64,000 nt of DNA from Incumbomyces delicatus (taxonomy: Eukaryota; Ascomycota; Eurotiomycetes; Chaetothyriales; Trichomeriaceae): the NCBI GenBank assembly GCA_017655985.1, contig JACJVS010000003.1, positions 2,294,001-2,358,000 of the forward strand. Direction: 5' to 3'. Of this stretch, positions 43,099 through 54,079 are shown piece after piece. Position numbers and translations under genes: made by a program. A model generated the notes under the pieces. That model was not told the origin of the DNA. It ran no database searches and worked only from the letters and a program-made list of their open reading frames with translations. Position 1 is the stretch's first letter; every line of letters starts with the position of its first letter.

Positions 43099-44043
43099 AT
43101 GGCGTCGGATCCAGAGTCACTGACGAATTGTCGGTTCTACGAGGAGAAATATCCCGAGATCGAGAGTTTCGTGATGGTCAATGTCAAGCAAATTGCAGAG
43201 ATGGGCGCGTACGTCAAGCTTCTCGAATACGACAACATCGACGGCATGATCCTCCTCTCCGAATTGTCACGAAGGCGTATCAGATCCATCCAAAAGCTCA
43301 TTCGAATAGGGCGCAACGAGGTAGTTGTCGTTCTGCGGGTCGATAAAGAGAAAGGCTACATCGATCTTTCGAAGCGAAGAGTTTCGGCCGAAGATATTGT
43401 GCGATGCGAAGAGCGATACAACAAGAGCAAGTCGGTCCACTCCATCATGCGCCACGTGGCCGAAAAGACCAAGACGCCCATCCTCAAACTGTACGAGCAG
43501 ATTGCCTGGCCGCTCAACAAGAAGTATGGTCATGCCAACGATGCCTTCAAAATTTCAATCACCAACCCAGAAGTGTGGAACGAGGTCGAATTCCCCAGCG
43601 AAGTGGTCAAGGATGAACTAATCTCCTACATCAGCAAGAAACTCACCCCACATCCGACCAAAGTGCGCGCAGATGTTGAAGTCACTTGCTTCAGATATGA
43701 CGGCATTGATGCAGTTAAAGACGCTTTACGAAAGGCAGAACTGCATAACACTCAAGACACCCAAGTCAAGGTCAAACTGGTATCCCCACCGCATTATGTG
43801 CTAACCAGCCAATGCTTGGACAAGGCTTTGGGCATCCAGCTATTGGAGCAAGCAATCAAAGACATAGATGAGTCAATTCGGGCTGCCGGCGGCGGGTGTG
43901 TGGTGAAGATGGCACCCAAGGCTGTGACCGAGCACGATGATGCTGAGTTGCAGGCGCTGATGGACAAACGGGCCAAGGAGAACGAGGAAGTTTCGGGTGA
44001 TGAGGATATTTCGGAATCCGATGAGGCTCCAGAAATTGCGTGA
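43099..44043 (+). CDS. sui2: Translation initiation factor eIF2 alpha subunit
   Basis: A single exon, 314 residues, ATG in CACAATGG. The N-terminal S1 domain (FVMVNVKQIAEMGAYVKLLE) is followed by the loop ILLSELSRRRIRSI, whose second Ser (residue 57 with Met) is the site phosphorylated by Gcn2-type kinases. The helical and alpha-beta domains follow (YEQIAWPLNKKYGHANDAF; VEVTCFRYDGIDAVKDAL; APPKAV-like MAPKAV), and the C-terminus is acidic. The factor is part of the eIF2-GTP-Met-tRNAi ternary complex. The gene stands alone, is of standard length, and shows no defect. It is a useful orthology anchor for the window. Confidence 0.97.
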   Translation: MASDPESLTNCRFYEEKYPEIESFVMVNVKQIAEMGAYVKLLEYDNIDGMILLSELSRRRIRSIQKLIRIGRNEVVVVLRVDKEKGYIDLSKRRVSAEDIVRCEERYNKSKSVHSIMRHVAEKTKTPILKLYEQIAWPLNKKYGHANDAFKISITNPEVWNEVEFPSEVVKDELISYISKKLTPHPTKVRADVEVTCFRYDGIDAVKDALRKAELHNTQDTQVKVKLVSPPHYVLTSQCLDKALGIQLLEQAIKDIDESIRAAGGGCVVKMAPKAVTEHDDAELQALMDKRAKENEEVSGDEDISESDEAPEIA

Positions 44044-44636
44044 GCATTGTTCATCATAAAGATTGAATTTTGCAGAGTGTGCGCTTCCAGCATGAAAATC
44101 TGACATGGCCATGAGACACGAGACACGAGATATAAGACACGATTGGTGGTGGCAGCGTTGCTTGCCGAGACGTGTTGCATCAACATGGAAAAGGCGCTTT
44201 AATGCAGAAACCTTTGCCCATCTTCTCTGCTTTTCTGATAGTATACTCTTGATCCCCCCTAGCAAAGCATGGGCTGACTCATTCGCTCTGCCGGTGCCGT
44301 GATCACGTGCGTGATGTACCTACCAAGCCTACCAAGCACATGCGTGCCTAGGTACGAAGGATGTTAGCGCATATCTAGCACTCTACGTGCCAAAGCGTAC
44401 GAAGAAATCAATCAACCAATCAACCGAGGGGCTCTACTCTCGACAGATTCGTGAAATCAGACAGCGGGAAAGCGAGAACAAAGTCATTATTTTCTGTCTG
44501 TATCATGTCTCCATTATTCTTCATCGGATCGTGTGATTTAGCTTCATGCCGATAAATTCCGAGTTTCCAGGGTCACAGCTTCCGGCTTTCCCGCTTTTCC
44601 CCCTTTTCCCCCTTTTCCCCCTTTTCCCTTTTTTGA
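44044..44636. other. Convergent intergenic region
   Basis: No gene is supported. It contains AGGTACGAAGG near 44350 (dispersed-motif variant) and ends in a CCCCCTTTT repeat tract at about 44591-44634, immediately beside the stop of the next gene. Confidence 0.45.
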
Positions 44637-44945
44637 TCAAGCCTTTCTGGCACTCAATGTGAACGGGCTCACGTCAACAGCCTCTCCTTGGCTCGAGATA
44701 TCTTGCGGAATACCCTCTTTGACGTCAACTGTGACGCCCTTTCCGCCAGCGGAGAACGTGACCACGACGCCGGTGGTCCAAAACTGAACTCTCGTTGCCA
44801 AGATTTGTGGAAACGTGCTGGGTTTGGGGTCGAACGTGAGGCCGCCAATCTTGTGGGGCTTGCCATCAACAGGTATGGTGACATTGGTCTGAGGGTCTTT
44901 GCCCTGGTTTTTGGTGTTCTCGAGGGTGACCCGTACTGAGGACAT
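44637..44945 (-). CDS. Hypothetical small protein, 102 residues
   Basis: An intact frame from ATG 44945 (MSSVRVTLENTKNQGKDPQT) to SARKA. The pattern of alternating hydrophobic residues (TNVTIPVDGKPHKIGGLTF, RVQFWTTGVVVTFSAG) suggests an all-beta fold, but I do not recognise the family. The start has a fitting purine context, and a TATTTATATA box lies about 145 bp upstream on the minus strand. Probably a real small cytosolic protein. Confidence 0.62.
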   Translation of the reverse strand: MSSVRVTLENTKNQGKDPQTNVTIPVDGKPHKIGGLTFDPKPSTFPQILATRVQFWTTGVVVTFSAGGKGVTVDVKEGIPQDISSQGEAVDVSPFTLSARKA

Positions 44946-45973
44946 GATGCCGGTGTGATAGAGACTTGGGGGGCAGTTGGAATCTGTGTGGTGTAGCGGT
45001 TGAAGTTGCTTCTTGATGACTGTTGGTTACTGGCTGCGATCGTTCAAATTGAGATGGACGATATGCGACATTGAAGCATGATGAAGCAGCTATTTATATA
45101 CTTTCACCTTCCATCTCAGGCTGCCTAACCCTCAGTCACTTTGCTCCCTCCCCCGTACATCTCAGCATGGCTTCGTTGCATCAAGTCGTTGCTCCTCAAC
45201 AGGTGACCAAGCCCCAAGCTCAGAAATTCACAGTATGATGTGCACAGGTGTGTTCTTTCTGCATTCTAGTGGAGTATCAACAGAGCCAGGCTCACCCTGC
45301 AGAAAAGGGAAAAGAGAAAACACACCGTCAACGTCTGCTTGTGACGAACAGACTACCCAATACATATCCTGGCCCATTGCCAGACACAGCTAACCTGCTA
45401 AGTTGCCTCGGCCTGGATGTGCATCTAGCCACTAGCAGATTCAGCTGCCAAGACTTGCTAGGATTAGCAAAAATGCTTGTTCCCTATAGGGTGAGACAGC
45501 TTTCACTCACTGAGCGTGGACGCCTGCAGTAGCCCACCGTCGTCATCATCGTCGTAAAGCGAATTGAGCGGTCTTACTGCATATGCAAAGTGTTTCCGTT
45601 CCTAGACTGACTGACTGACCGACTGTCTGTCTGTCTGTCTGTCTCTCTCTGTGTGTGTGTGTGTTCTACAACACCAAAACTTGTGGCATAGCACTCATGA
45701 TGAACACTAGGCTTGATTATTTCGATGCGACGAATACTCCTATCATAAATAAAGTGGAGAAGGTGAATGGTATTGATAATAGGAAATTGTCTTAGATTTA
45801 CATTGTATTTCTATAATTTCAGGGTTGGGGTAATATTGGCTGGCTGAACCGAACAGAGCTGAATGCAGGTGCTCTGCGCCGGTCTCTTGAGCTGGGCTGA
45901 GCTGAACTGAACTGCCTAGTTCGTGCTACTATCATGTCATGTCAGGCATCCATCCATCCAATATTCCTTTTTT
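44946..45973. other. Intergenic with microsatellite
   Basis: It contains the promoter of the 102-residue protein (left) and the 3' flank of the purine permease (right). A GACT/GTCT/CT/GT compound microsatellite covers about 45606-45664. A frame at 45248-45532 lacks an ATG and support. Confidence 0.5.
45606..45664. repeat. Compound microsatellite (GACT, GTCT, CT, GT)
   Basis: Successive GACT, CTGT, CT and TG runs in about 60 bp. Confidence 0.85.
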
Positions 45974-47826
45974 TCAGTGTTCAGTGTGCGGAAGAGACGT
46001 AGGCGTTCCTTTCGAATCCGTGCTGTCGTACATCATCTTGTCCATTTCGCTCTTATCTTTCGGCAGGACCAGATTCAGAAAGACACCAACCACGGCGGCA
46101 ATGATGAAGGGCGTCTTAACAATGAGATTGAGACCTTGTTCAAAGCCCTGGAGATTCACGTTTGGACCGCTGTAGTCGAGGATCTGGTCGAACCACGTGG
46201 GCGCCACGATGTCGATGAAGCCGATGCCCAGGGCCACGGTCAGGATGAAACGGTTGCGGCGCGTGAATTGGATCAGACCGAGCACACGGATACCGGCGAC
46301 GGCGATGGTGCTGTAGAGGAAGCATTGCATTCCGCCGAGCACGCTCGGAGGCATCGCGCTGAAAACGGCTCCGAATTTCGCGAAGAAGCCCATCAGAATG
46401 AGGAAGACCGATGCGGCCCAGCCGGCTCTGCGGGACTATGAAACGACATGTTAGCACTTATCACGGCGGTGCGTGGAGAGAGAGAGAGAGGAGAAAATGT
46501 GGAACTTACCGCACAACCAGTCAGCACAATCGTGCCGTTATTGCCAGCCTGAGACACCATTGGCAATGCTGTTCCTAGGGCGCTGATCAAACTACCCATT
46601 CCATCACAGAGAATCCCACCTTGGATCCGGCTGTTGAACTGAGTGCCTTCGACCTCGACTCCGGAAATTTCAGCCGTCGCCAGAATATCCGGCATACAAC
46701 TGACGCCTTCGCACACGAACATGATGAGCAACGGTAGGACCAGGGCTCCGTCGACGGAGATCTTAAAGGTATGCACCCAGAGAAACGTGACGACGGGAGC
46801 CGCGTCGATGTTCTCGCGCGACCAATATCCAGTGGCTCCTGAGATGGCGCTTCCGACGGCCAGGCCGAACAAAACACCCGCGGACTTCATGAGCGGCGAG
46901 CCAAATTGCTCGACAATGACAATGGTGACGAAGACGCTGAAGCCGAGCCCGATCAGTTTCGGGTGAGCCCAGGGAAGCGGCTTCGGCGCAGCGACATTGG
47001 GGCACAGCTCGTAGAAGCCAGTTCCGCCATTGCAGTTGACCGACCCGGCCCAGTTCTGCATACCGTTGCTGATCAAATACACGCCGACAAGCAACAACAG
47101 CGAGCCGGTGACGATTTTGGGGAAAATTTTGTTGAGGATGCGCGGAGGTACCATGGACATCAGGATCTGAATGAAAACTGTGCACAACATAGTGCCGATG
47201 ATGGCGCCCCACGCTTCGGGACAGGGCAGCCGGGTGCCGTCCTCAGCCACCGGGCAAGTTCCGTTGTTGTATCGCAAGCTGGTGTAAGCGAAGGAAATGG
47301 GAATGATGTCGAAGGTTGGGCCGACCACGGAGAGCAGGCCGGTTCCGATGTAATATGGTGAGCCATGAATGTGGAATCGGGTGACTTGAATGGCGGTGGC
47401 GATGCCAGTCGTGATGAAGGATGCGGCGACCAAGTACGAAACTTGTGCCGGTGCAAGATTAAAGGCTCCCGATGCGATTGCGAGTGGCGGCGACACGATT
47501 GATCCAATCATCGTCAGCGCATGCTGAAAGCCGAGAATGATGGTCAGAAAGATGGGGACTCGGTCGTGGAGGCCATAGAACGGTAAGGCCTTGCCCTTGT
47601 ATTTCCGATTGAAAGGTGGGATGTTGGGTGTGACAAGGTACCAGTAGTCGTAGTCACCGAACCATGCTTCTTTAGACGAAAGATAGACCTTGAATTGATC
47701 GACCCTTTCGCGGAACGCGGGCTTCGTAATTTCGCCCTGGCTAGCTTCGCCCGGGGTACCTTCGCCCTGGGTGGGTTTAGATATCGAGACTGCCGAGCTG
47801 TCCGCTGTCATGGTTTTGTCTTCCAT
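45974..47826 (-). CDS. Nucleobase-ascorbate (NAT/NCS2) purine permease, UapA/UapC type
   Basis: Two exons, 47826-46510 and 46435-45974; 592 residues. The start MEDKTMTADSS is preferred over upstream in-frame sequence because the family's cytosolic N-terminus begins there. Landmarks: KEAWFGDYDYWYLVTPNIPPF, GFQHALTMIGSIVSPPL, then the NAT signature region GTALPMVSQAGNNGTIVLTG, spliced (GCG-gtaagt...catag) to SRRAGWAASVFL. The Asn and Gly of the signature are kept. About 14 membrane segments fit. UapA takes up uric acid and xanthine with protons; the exact purine here is not certain. It is divergent from an amidohydrolase with 532 bp between, and the intergenic region has GATA sites, so nitrogen control is likely. 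Confidence 0.92.
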
Positions 47827-48358
47827 GGTTTTGAAACCTGGTTCGGTTTGAGGGTGGCAAGGATTCTCGTTGGAAGGGGGAGAGGGCCGGCAGCTCTTAC
47901 CCAGGAGCAGGCGCCGGTTATATGCTTTCGAGCCATGGTATTCGGGAAATTCTTGATCCGGGGGCTGGTAGGAATTCTGATAGTCAAGTTGCGCGGTAAT
48001 CGGGACCCTTAACTGATAAGTAAAAGAGGTGTCGATAGTCGAGCCGCCAACGATCGTACCAGAGAGCCAATCATTGCCAGCCGCTGACCCGACTAGCTGC
48101 ATCCACCTGCATCTTATCGCTCTTCGCGACAGACGGAGATGGTCGTTCACTCGTTCTCGACGCTTCTTCGCATGATGTTCCTGCAAATCGGCAAACACTA
48201 ATGCAGCGATACTTTTGAGTTGTAACCGCGGTGATTGGCAATGAGATGTTGCATATAGATCCCCTGAAAAATGGCATAACGTCCTGTCAGTTTGCAGCAG
48301 TATATAATGTTCTCCTTGGCATGGCGTGGTGCATTGTTTTGCTTATGAACCCTCCAAC
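47827..48358. promoter_or_regulatory. Shared divergent promoter, purine permease / amidohydrolase
   Basis: Three GATA-type sites are visible: TGATAAG at 48013-48019, CGATAG at about 48032, and CTTATCG (minus-strand CGATAAG) at about 48113. In fungi such sites bind AreA-type nitrogen activators. A TATATAATG near 48300 could serve as a core promoter for the plus-strand gene. No perfect TCGG-N6-CCGA (UaY-type) site was found by eye. Confidence 0.5.
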
Positions 48359-49847
48359 ATGTTAAATCGATCGGTCCTGTTCACTCACGCGACAATCATC
48401 ACGGTTGATGCGGAGCGAACGGTCTGGCTTGACGCCGCTCTGCTGCTGCAGGGAAACCGGATCGTGGCCATTGACAAAACAAGCTCACTGCTCAACAACC
48501 CGGCAACTCCATCCAATGTGCAGATCGTCGAGTGTGCAGGCAAGATCATCATTCCCGGCTTAGTCAACACCCATGCGCACCTGTGCCAGTCACTGTTGCG
48601 AGGACTCGCCGAGGATGTCCCCCTACATTCATGGCTGTGCGATAGCATTTGGCCGCTCGAAGCCAACTACGGGCCAGACGACGGTCACGTTGCGGCGATG
48701 TTGACGATTGCGGAAATGTTACGCAGTGGCACAACGTGCTTTTTGGAGGCTATGTTGACTCACCGGGCCGGCATCGAGAACGTTGTACGGACTGTGGATG
48801 AGATGGGTATCAGGGGGTGTTTGGTAAGCTTAGACACGCTCCGGCGAGTGGATTGGTACTTATGAATCGTAGGGGAAACTGGTGAAAGTCAGAGAGACGA
48901 ACGAGGCTACCGGCATGGTTGACGCAAGGGACAAGGACTTGTCCAGCATGTCCATCGAATCCGCTCTTGCTGCGTACCAGAAGTACCACGGCTCGTCCAG
49001 CGGCCGGCTGCACGTCTGGATGGCCGCTGGAACACCGAGGGGCTCTCCAGAATCTGCACACAAGGCGATTGGAGATGCCTGCGCCCATCACGGGATTGGG
49101 TTGACGATGCATTGTGCTGAGGCTCCCAAGGATCTCTCCATTTACCGAGATAGCTATGGTTGCAGCCCGAGCGAATTTTGCGAAAGGACCAACTTGATCG
49201 GGCGAAACCGGCAGACGGTGTTGGCGCACATGGTCAACCTCGATCTGGAGAAGGATCTGCCTGTGTTAAGAAGCACCGGAGCGACGGTGGCTCACAACCC
49301 GAGCAGCAATTGCAAGCTGGCGTCCGGGATCGCGGCGGTGCCGGAGATGATACAGCACGAGGTCAACGTCAGCCTGGGAACGGATGGAGCTCCGTGCGCG
49401 AATACATATGACATGTTTCAGGAAATGCGGCTGGCAGCACTCATCCACAAAGGCTCACACCAAGATGCAAAGGTGGTGACTGCGGCAGAAGTTCTCGAGA
49501 TGGCAACGATCAACGGAGCGAAAGCCCTTGGGCTTGACAAAGACATTGGCAGTCTTGAGATTGGCAAGAAGGCCGATTTTGTTGTCATTGACCCGTCAGG
49601 CCTGCACTGTGTCCCGTTTGATGCCGAACAAATCCTCGACGGAGGGCTCGATCCTCTCACGACGGTGGTCTTTTCCTGTACTGGCGCGGATGTCGACAAG
49701 GTCGTCGTCGACGGAGAATTGCTGGTCGATTGTGGAGAGCTGGTTAGATGCGATGCGAAGCAGATCAAGCGGTCAGCACGAGAGACGATCGGGAGCATTC
49801 GACGGAGGGCGGGCGTACGGGCGAATGTCAAGAGGAGCTACAGGTGA
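48359..49847 (+). CDS. Amidohydrolase of the ATZ/TRZ/guanine-deaminase group
   Basis: Two exons, 48359-48823 and 48873-49847; 479 residues. The start at MLNRSVLFTHA is the first in-frame ATG. Metal ligands appear in NTHAH (72, 74), in MHCAEAP, and as the Asp in SLGTDGAPCANTYDM; HNPSSNCKL is the usual loop before it. The intron (GTAAGC...CGTAG) joins IRGCL to GKLVKVRE. The family removes amino or chloro groups from ring compounds (guanine, 8-oxoguanine, S-adenosylhomocysteine, triazines). Sharing a promoter with a purine permease makes a purine or related heterocycle the likely substrate, by inference. There is no leader peptide. Confidence 0.9.
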
Positions 49848-49973
49848 ACCAAGGAGACAAGAATGTGGAATTAATGAATAAATGAATCAACGGATTAATG
49901 GACTCATTTTTGTTTTGCTAGTAGAATCGAGACAAATCGCCCGTCTCCGGAGCTTTTCCGCTGGCTGCATGAA

Positions 49974-51043
49974 TCATTTTTTGTGACTGGCTGCATATCT
50001 CGATAGCATATGCTCCTCCACCGTGAAGGGTTTGCCTTGGAATCCGTCCAGCGGTTTGATGACGCAGTCGGCGTTTCCATCTAAGAAGAAGGGGATCGAG
50101 TACCTGTCGGTGCCCGAGGTGTTGATGACCCGATGAACGGTGCTTCGGTAAGCGCCACTGGTCCACGTTTCCAGCATATCTCCCACGTTGACGACGTACG
50201 CATGTTCTTGGGGCGGCACATCGATCCATTCGTTGGTCGAGTGGTTGAGGACTTGCAGGCCGGATTGGCCGTCTTGAAGGAGGAGTGTGACGGCCCCGAA
50301 ATCGGTGTGGGCTCCGGCGCCCACCAATCTTTTGTCGTCCGTGTTCGGATGGGGAGGATAGTGGAGAAGGCGAATCGCAGCGATGGGTTCATGGCAAAAG
50401 TCGTCGAACACGGCCGTGTCAAAGTTGTGCAGACCTCGAGCCAGGATTCGCATCAGATGAAGGGAGAGATCCGACAGGGCTTGATAGTACTCGTTGAGAG
50501 GCTCTCGGAAGACCGACTCGGCCAATTGAGGAGGCCAAATGTTGGCTTCCTGGAATGGTCTGTATGGAGGCTTGTTGGCGGGAACATCGCGGCCGACGAA
50601 GAATCCCTAGAAGAGAAGAGTGTGTCAGTGAGCTGTCGGCGGATCTCGTGAGGCCTGCATGTGCCAGGCTCGCAGCGGCAGTGGCAGCGGCAGTGGCAGA
50701 GACAGACAGACAGACGGACCTCTTTCAAATCAGGCTTTTTCCCTGGTTCCAACGTTTGTGAGCCGATGAGTTCATATCCTCGATTCGGTATGCCGCTGAT
50801 TTTGGTTTTCTCCTCCAGTGGCAAAGCAAAAAAAGCTTTGGCCGCGGCAAAGACTCTCTCTTGCATCGCTACCGGGATGCCATGACCGACGATCTGGAAG
50901 AAACCACTCGTGGTACACGCTCCACGGATTTGGGCCACGATCTCTTCAGCTTCGGAGGATTGGGGGTCGTCGAGATATGCCTTCAGGTCGACGACCGGAA
51001 TGGTAAAGGCTGGTTGGCTCTGTTGGCCGTTTGTGATAGCCAT
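49974..51043 (-). CDS. 2-oxoglutarate/Fe(II) dioxygenase, isopenicillin N synthase-like
   Basis: Two exons, 51043-50720 and 50606-49974; 318 residues. The N-terminal DIOX_N part starts FTIPVVDLKAYL and holds CTTSGFFQIVGHGI. The iron triad is H-x-D in GAHTDFGAVTLL and the distal His in YRSTVHRV; the 2-oxoglutarate Arg is in DRYSIPFF. The fungal proteins in this fold include thymine 7-hydroxylase, with which LRLLHYP-, HTD(Y/F)G- and STVHRV-type blocks are shared, and many uncharacterised UPF0676-like enzymes (GFFVGRDVP). The intron begins GTCCGT(CTGT)n, an unusual donor. The gene is convergent with the amidohydrolase (126 bp) and divergent from a Zn2Cys6 gene. Substrate unknown. Confidence 0.88.
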
Positions 51044-51621
51044 CGTGGTGTTTCGGGAGGACGAGGATCAAGATCAGGATCAGGATCCGCGAGAGCTGGC
51101 AGGAGTAATGACTTTGAAAAAGTCATTTTCACACGTCGAGACGTTCAGCGTAGTGAATAAATATGGAAACGGTGCGTTCGCGAAACTGGCGGTTGTGCGG
51201 TAATCTGCTTGCTAGAGACGTGACCCGACGCATGGCTTCCAAGGTTTAGGCTTCGCGATAAAATGAAACCGATCACTTCAGTTCCCCTAGCTAGATACCC
51301 TGTAAGGAAAAGCTACGCTTATAAGCCACGGAGGCTCTAAACCGGTAACAGCACAAGTGTGTTCTACACACCTAGCGATTTAACCCGAGGGCTACCTTAG
51401 AAGTACCCCTATCCCCGCATCTCGGGTTATTGGACATTACTGTCGTACGAATCCGCCCTCAGACGGTACCTATCATGCCCATTCCCTACGTGCTGACCGA
51501 GATGGCTACCCCGCACGCCCAGGAGGCCAAGCCGAACCGATTTCACCTGCCATGCGACCACCTGGAGATCTCGTACACAGCGGATAATTATCCAATTCAT
51601 CTGCAAATGATATAGATCCGC
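51044..51621. promoter_or_regulatory. Shared divergent promoter, dioxygenase / Zn2Cys6 regulator, with inverted repeat
   Basis: A 9-bp perfect inverted repeat TAACCCGAG (51381-51389) / CTCGGGTTA (51421-51429) has a 31-bp gap. Each arm holds a CCG or CGG-type triplet, the half-site recognised by Zn2Cys6 dimers. A GATCAGGATCAGG repeat lies near 51070. Confidence 0.5.
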
Positions 51622-53613
51622 ATGCCGAAAGAGAGGCATAGATCCACCTGCACAGAGTGCAGTCGAAGAAGACAGAGATGTGATCGCCAAATCCCTTGCG
51701 GGCGTTGTGTGAAGCGAGGCATTCCCGAAGCATGCGTACTGCGATGGCCCGACGGTCAGTACGACGCTCGAATCCATCGGCCTTATCCCAAGAAACAGGC
51801 TCAGCACCCACCACTTCAGCAGACGCGATCTGGATCTGGATCTGAATCTGGATCCGGGCCTGGACCTGGACCCGGACCCTCGTTGCCACAAACTAGACCG
51901 CCCGAGGCAACAACCTTCGAAGCTGGACTCCCTGGATTCCCCGACTACGACTACGCCGCCGACGCTGAGACACAGGATCTCGGAGTGAGCGCAAAGCGGC
52001 TGCGATATTCATTCAAGCCCTATGAACCGAAAACCCTGCGCCAGCAGAAGGGCTCCGACGACAATGGCACCAATTTTGGCCGAGATTCTTCTGCTCCTGT
52101 AGCATTTCTGCAGATGCTCCTACCCAATGTTGATCATCTCTGGAAGCTCGTGAACTACCACGAACTGTATCTTCTTTGGTATCACGGTTGCTATCATGGC
52201 CCAACCTTCCGATGGGAGCTCCAAAGCCTTCTTTCGACGCAGCTCGATCATAAGATTTTGGACATCAACGGTGTTGATCTGCAATGGCTTGCACTGCTCT
52301 TCTCTGTTATCGCTGGCAGCCTCACGTGTGCTGTCGACTCGAGACTAGATCGATGGGGCTTTTCAAAACAAGAGGTCGCCACCCTGTCGATGAAATGGTA
52401 CAAAGCTGTCATCGCATGCCTCAACCACGCCGAATGGACATCGAATCATAGCATTTACGCAGTGCATGCCGTCGCCACCCTGACCATGTCAGTCGATGCC
52501 TTAGGGAGGTCGGGGGAACTCACCGTCCTTCTCGGCGCCGCGTACAAGATCGCACTGAGCCTGGGTCTTGACCGACTCGAGCAGGATCCAATTCTCGAAA
52601 AGATCACTGAATCATCCTCCGAGGAGCAGCGGCATCGCCTACTAGAACGCGAGGTCGGTCGAAGAGTGTGGTCCCAGCTTTGCGTCCAGGACTGGATGTG
52701 CGTGCCCTTTGGTGAGAGCCATTGTGTCAATCCTCGCGCTTTCACCACCACGAAACCATCAAGTCGAAGTCATTTGACCATGGAACCAATTGCTGCAACA
52801 TACCCCACCTACATCAGCTACGGCAACTACCTTTTCGAAATCGCAAAGCTGATGGTTGCACACCATGAGGCAACCCTCCAAGCCACAACGCCTTACACAA
52901 TGTATGAAAAGGTGCTCGACTACGATGCCCGCATGCGATATCTAGCCACCAAAGGCATGCCGCGCTACTTCCATGTCGTCGAACCCATCGTTCCCTCTTG
53001 GCCCGAGTGGATACCGTGGGCGAGGAGCAGTTTGACCATCCGTTTTGCTCACACCATGATCATGATCCACCGCCACTTCATCAGGCAAAGCTTCACCGAT
53101 CCTACCTACTCGGTCACTCGCACTACCTGCGTTGCAGCAGCCAAAACAATTTTGAATGAAGCAAAGCAAACCCAGGGCGATGATGGCCCGATCATATGGG
53201 TTGATAAAGCATTGTGCCTCGTTGCTGCTATTGTGCTTGGCCTGGACATCTTGCATCGTCCAGAATCCGATTCCGACACTAAAATCCACCAGGAGTTCGT
53301 CACTGACTGTGTCCAATCGTTCAGTAGGTACAGGGCAACTAACATGGAGGTCGAAGGTGTTAAACTTTTGAATTGGCTACTCGCCAAAAAGGACAGACTG
53401 GCTACAAGCTTGACATCATCATGGTCACCCGAATTCATTGAAATCCCCGACGTATTACAAGAACCCACGGCTCAATACGAGGTGATGACTTCCGGTGACA
53501 GTGTCGGGTCATCCAGGGCACAACGAAGTTCGATGGCAGAATTGCTTCCGCCGCAAGCTGGTTTTCGAAATAGCTTCATCTTCGATCATCTACTCCGACT
53601 GAATGATCGCTAA
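51622..53613 (+). CDS. Zn2Cys6 transcription factor (Fungal_trans type)
   Basis: A single exon, 663 residues. The zinc cluster C-TE-C-SRRRQR-C-DRQIP-C-GR-C-VKRGIPEA-C is at residues 10-38. Residues about 70-87 are a Gly-Ser and Gly-Pro repeat (SGSGSESGSGPGPGPGP) coded by GGATCTGGATCTGAATCTGG-like DNA. The regulatory domain is of the PF04082 type, with YHELYLLWYHGCYHGPTFRWE and GRRVWSQLCVQDWMCVPFGE. It sits head-to-head with the dioxygenase and next to the permease/amidohydrolase pair, so it is the natural candidate regulator of that cluster; direct targets are inferred. Confidence 0.92.
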   Translation: MPKERHRSTCTECSRRRQRCDRQIPCGRCVKRGIPEACVLRWPDGQYDARIHRPYPKKQAQHPPLQQTRSGSGSESGSGPGPGPGPSLPQTRPPEATTFEAGLPGFPDYDYAADAETQDLGVSAKRLRYSFKPYEPKTLRQQKGSDDNGTNFGRDSSAPVAFLQMLLPNVDHLWKLVNYHELYLLWYHGCYHGPTFRWELQSLLSTQLDHKILDINGVDLQWLALLFSVIAGSLTCAVDSRLDRWGFSKQEVATLSMKWYKAVIACLNHAEWTSNHSIYAVHAVATLTMSVDALGRSGELTVLLGAAYKIALSLGLDRLEQDPILEKITESSSEEQRHRLLEREVGRRVWSQLCVQDWMCVPFGESHCVNPRAFTTTKPSSRSHLTMEPIAATYPTYISYGNYLFEIAKLMVAHHEATLQATTPYTMYEKVLDYDARMRYLATKGMPRYFHVVEPIVPSWPEWIPWARSSLTIRFAHTMIMIHRHFIRQSFTDPTYSVTRTTCVAAAKTILNEAKQTQGDDGPIIWVDKALCLVAAIVLGLDILHRPESDSDTKIHQEFVTDCVQSFSRYRATNMEVEGVKLLNWLLAKKDRLATSLTSSWSPEFIEIPDVLQEPTAQYEVMTSGDSVGSSRAQRSSMAELLPPQAGFRNSFIFDHLLRLNDR

Positions 53614-54079
53614 CTCTTAGGCATTTAATATATCAAACTCACGAGAATCGATTAAGGCATAACGGTACTCGCATTGTTTTCTACGTTATCTAAAACAAAA
53701 TCACCTAGTTTAGGTGAACTGCCCGATCTTCCGTAAGCCATCGCAGACTTTCGCAGACTTCCGCAGGACTTTAGGTCCTTTACGGCGGAGTCCAGCGGAC
53801 CGAAGCTCGAAACGGCAAGTGCGTCTTCCATGTTATTTTAACAGTACAGGACCACATCAATCTTACCATCCTACTATACTTCACATACATGTTACCCAGT
53901 ATCGTACCTCGCACAGCATCCTTGTCTAGCTGTTCTCCTGGGTCCATCAGTGTACCTGCCTCTCAAAATTATCGTCCAACCAAACCGCGCTCCAAATCAA
54001 TTCATGCCACGTCCTTCACAACCTTGGTCTGAGATGCGTTGTAGCCGGAGCTGTTGCGCGAGCAACGATTAAATTGACC
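53614..54079. other. Intergenic, no supported gene
   Basis: It holds a short direct repeat (GCAGACTT(T/C)C, three units) at about 53741-53770. The right part is the promoter of the kinase-like gene. Confidence 0.4.

Noticed and set aside
46906..47361. 151-codon plus-strand frame
   Set aside because: It is antisense to the purine permease membrane segments.
51427..51891. 154-codon minus-strand frame with Arg/Ser repeats
   Set aside because: It is antisense to the zinc cluster and Gly-Ser repeat of the Zn2Cys6 gene.
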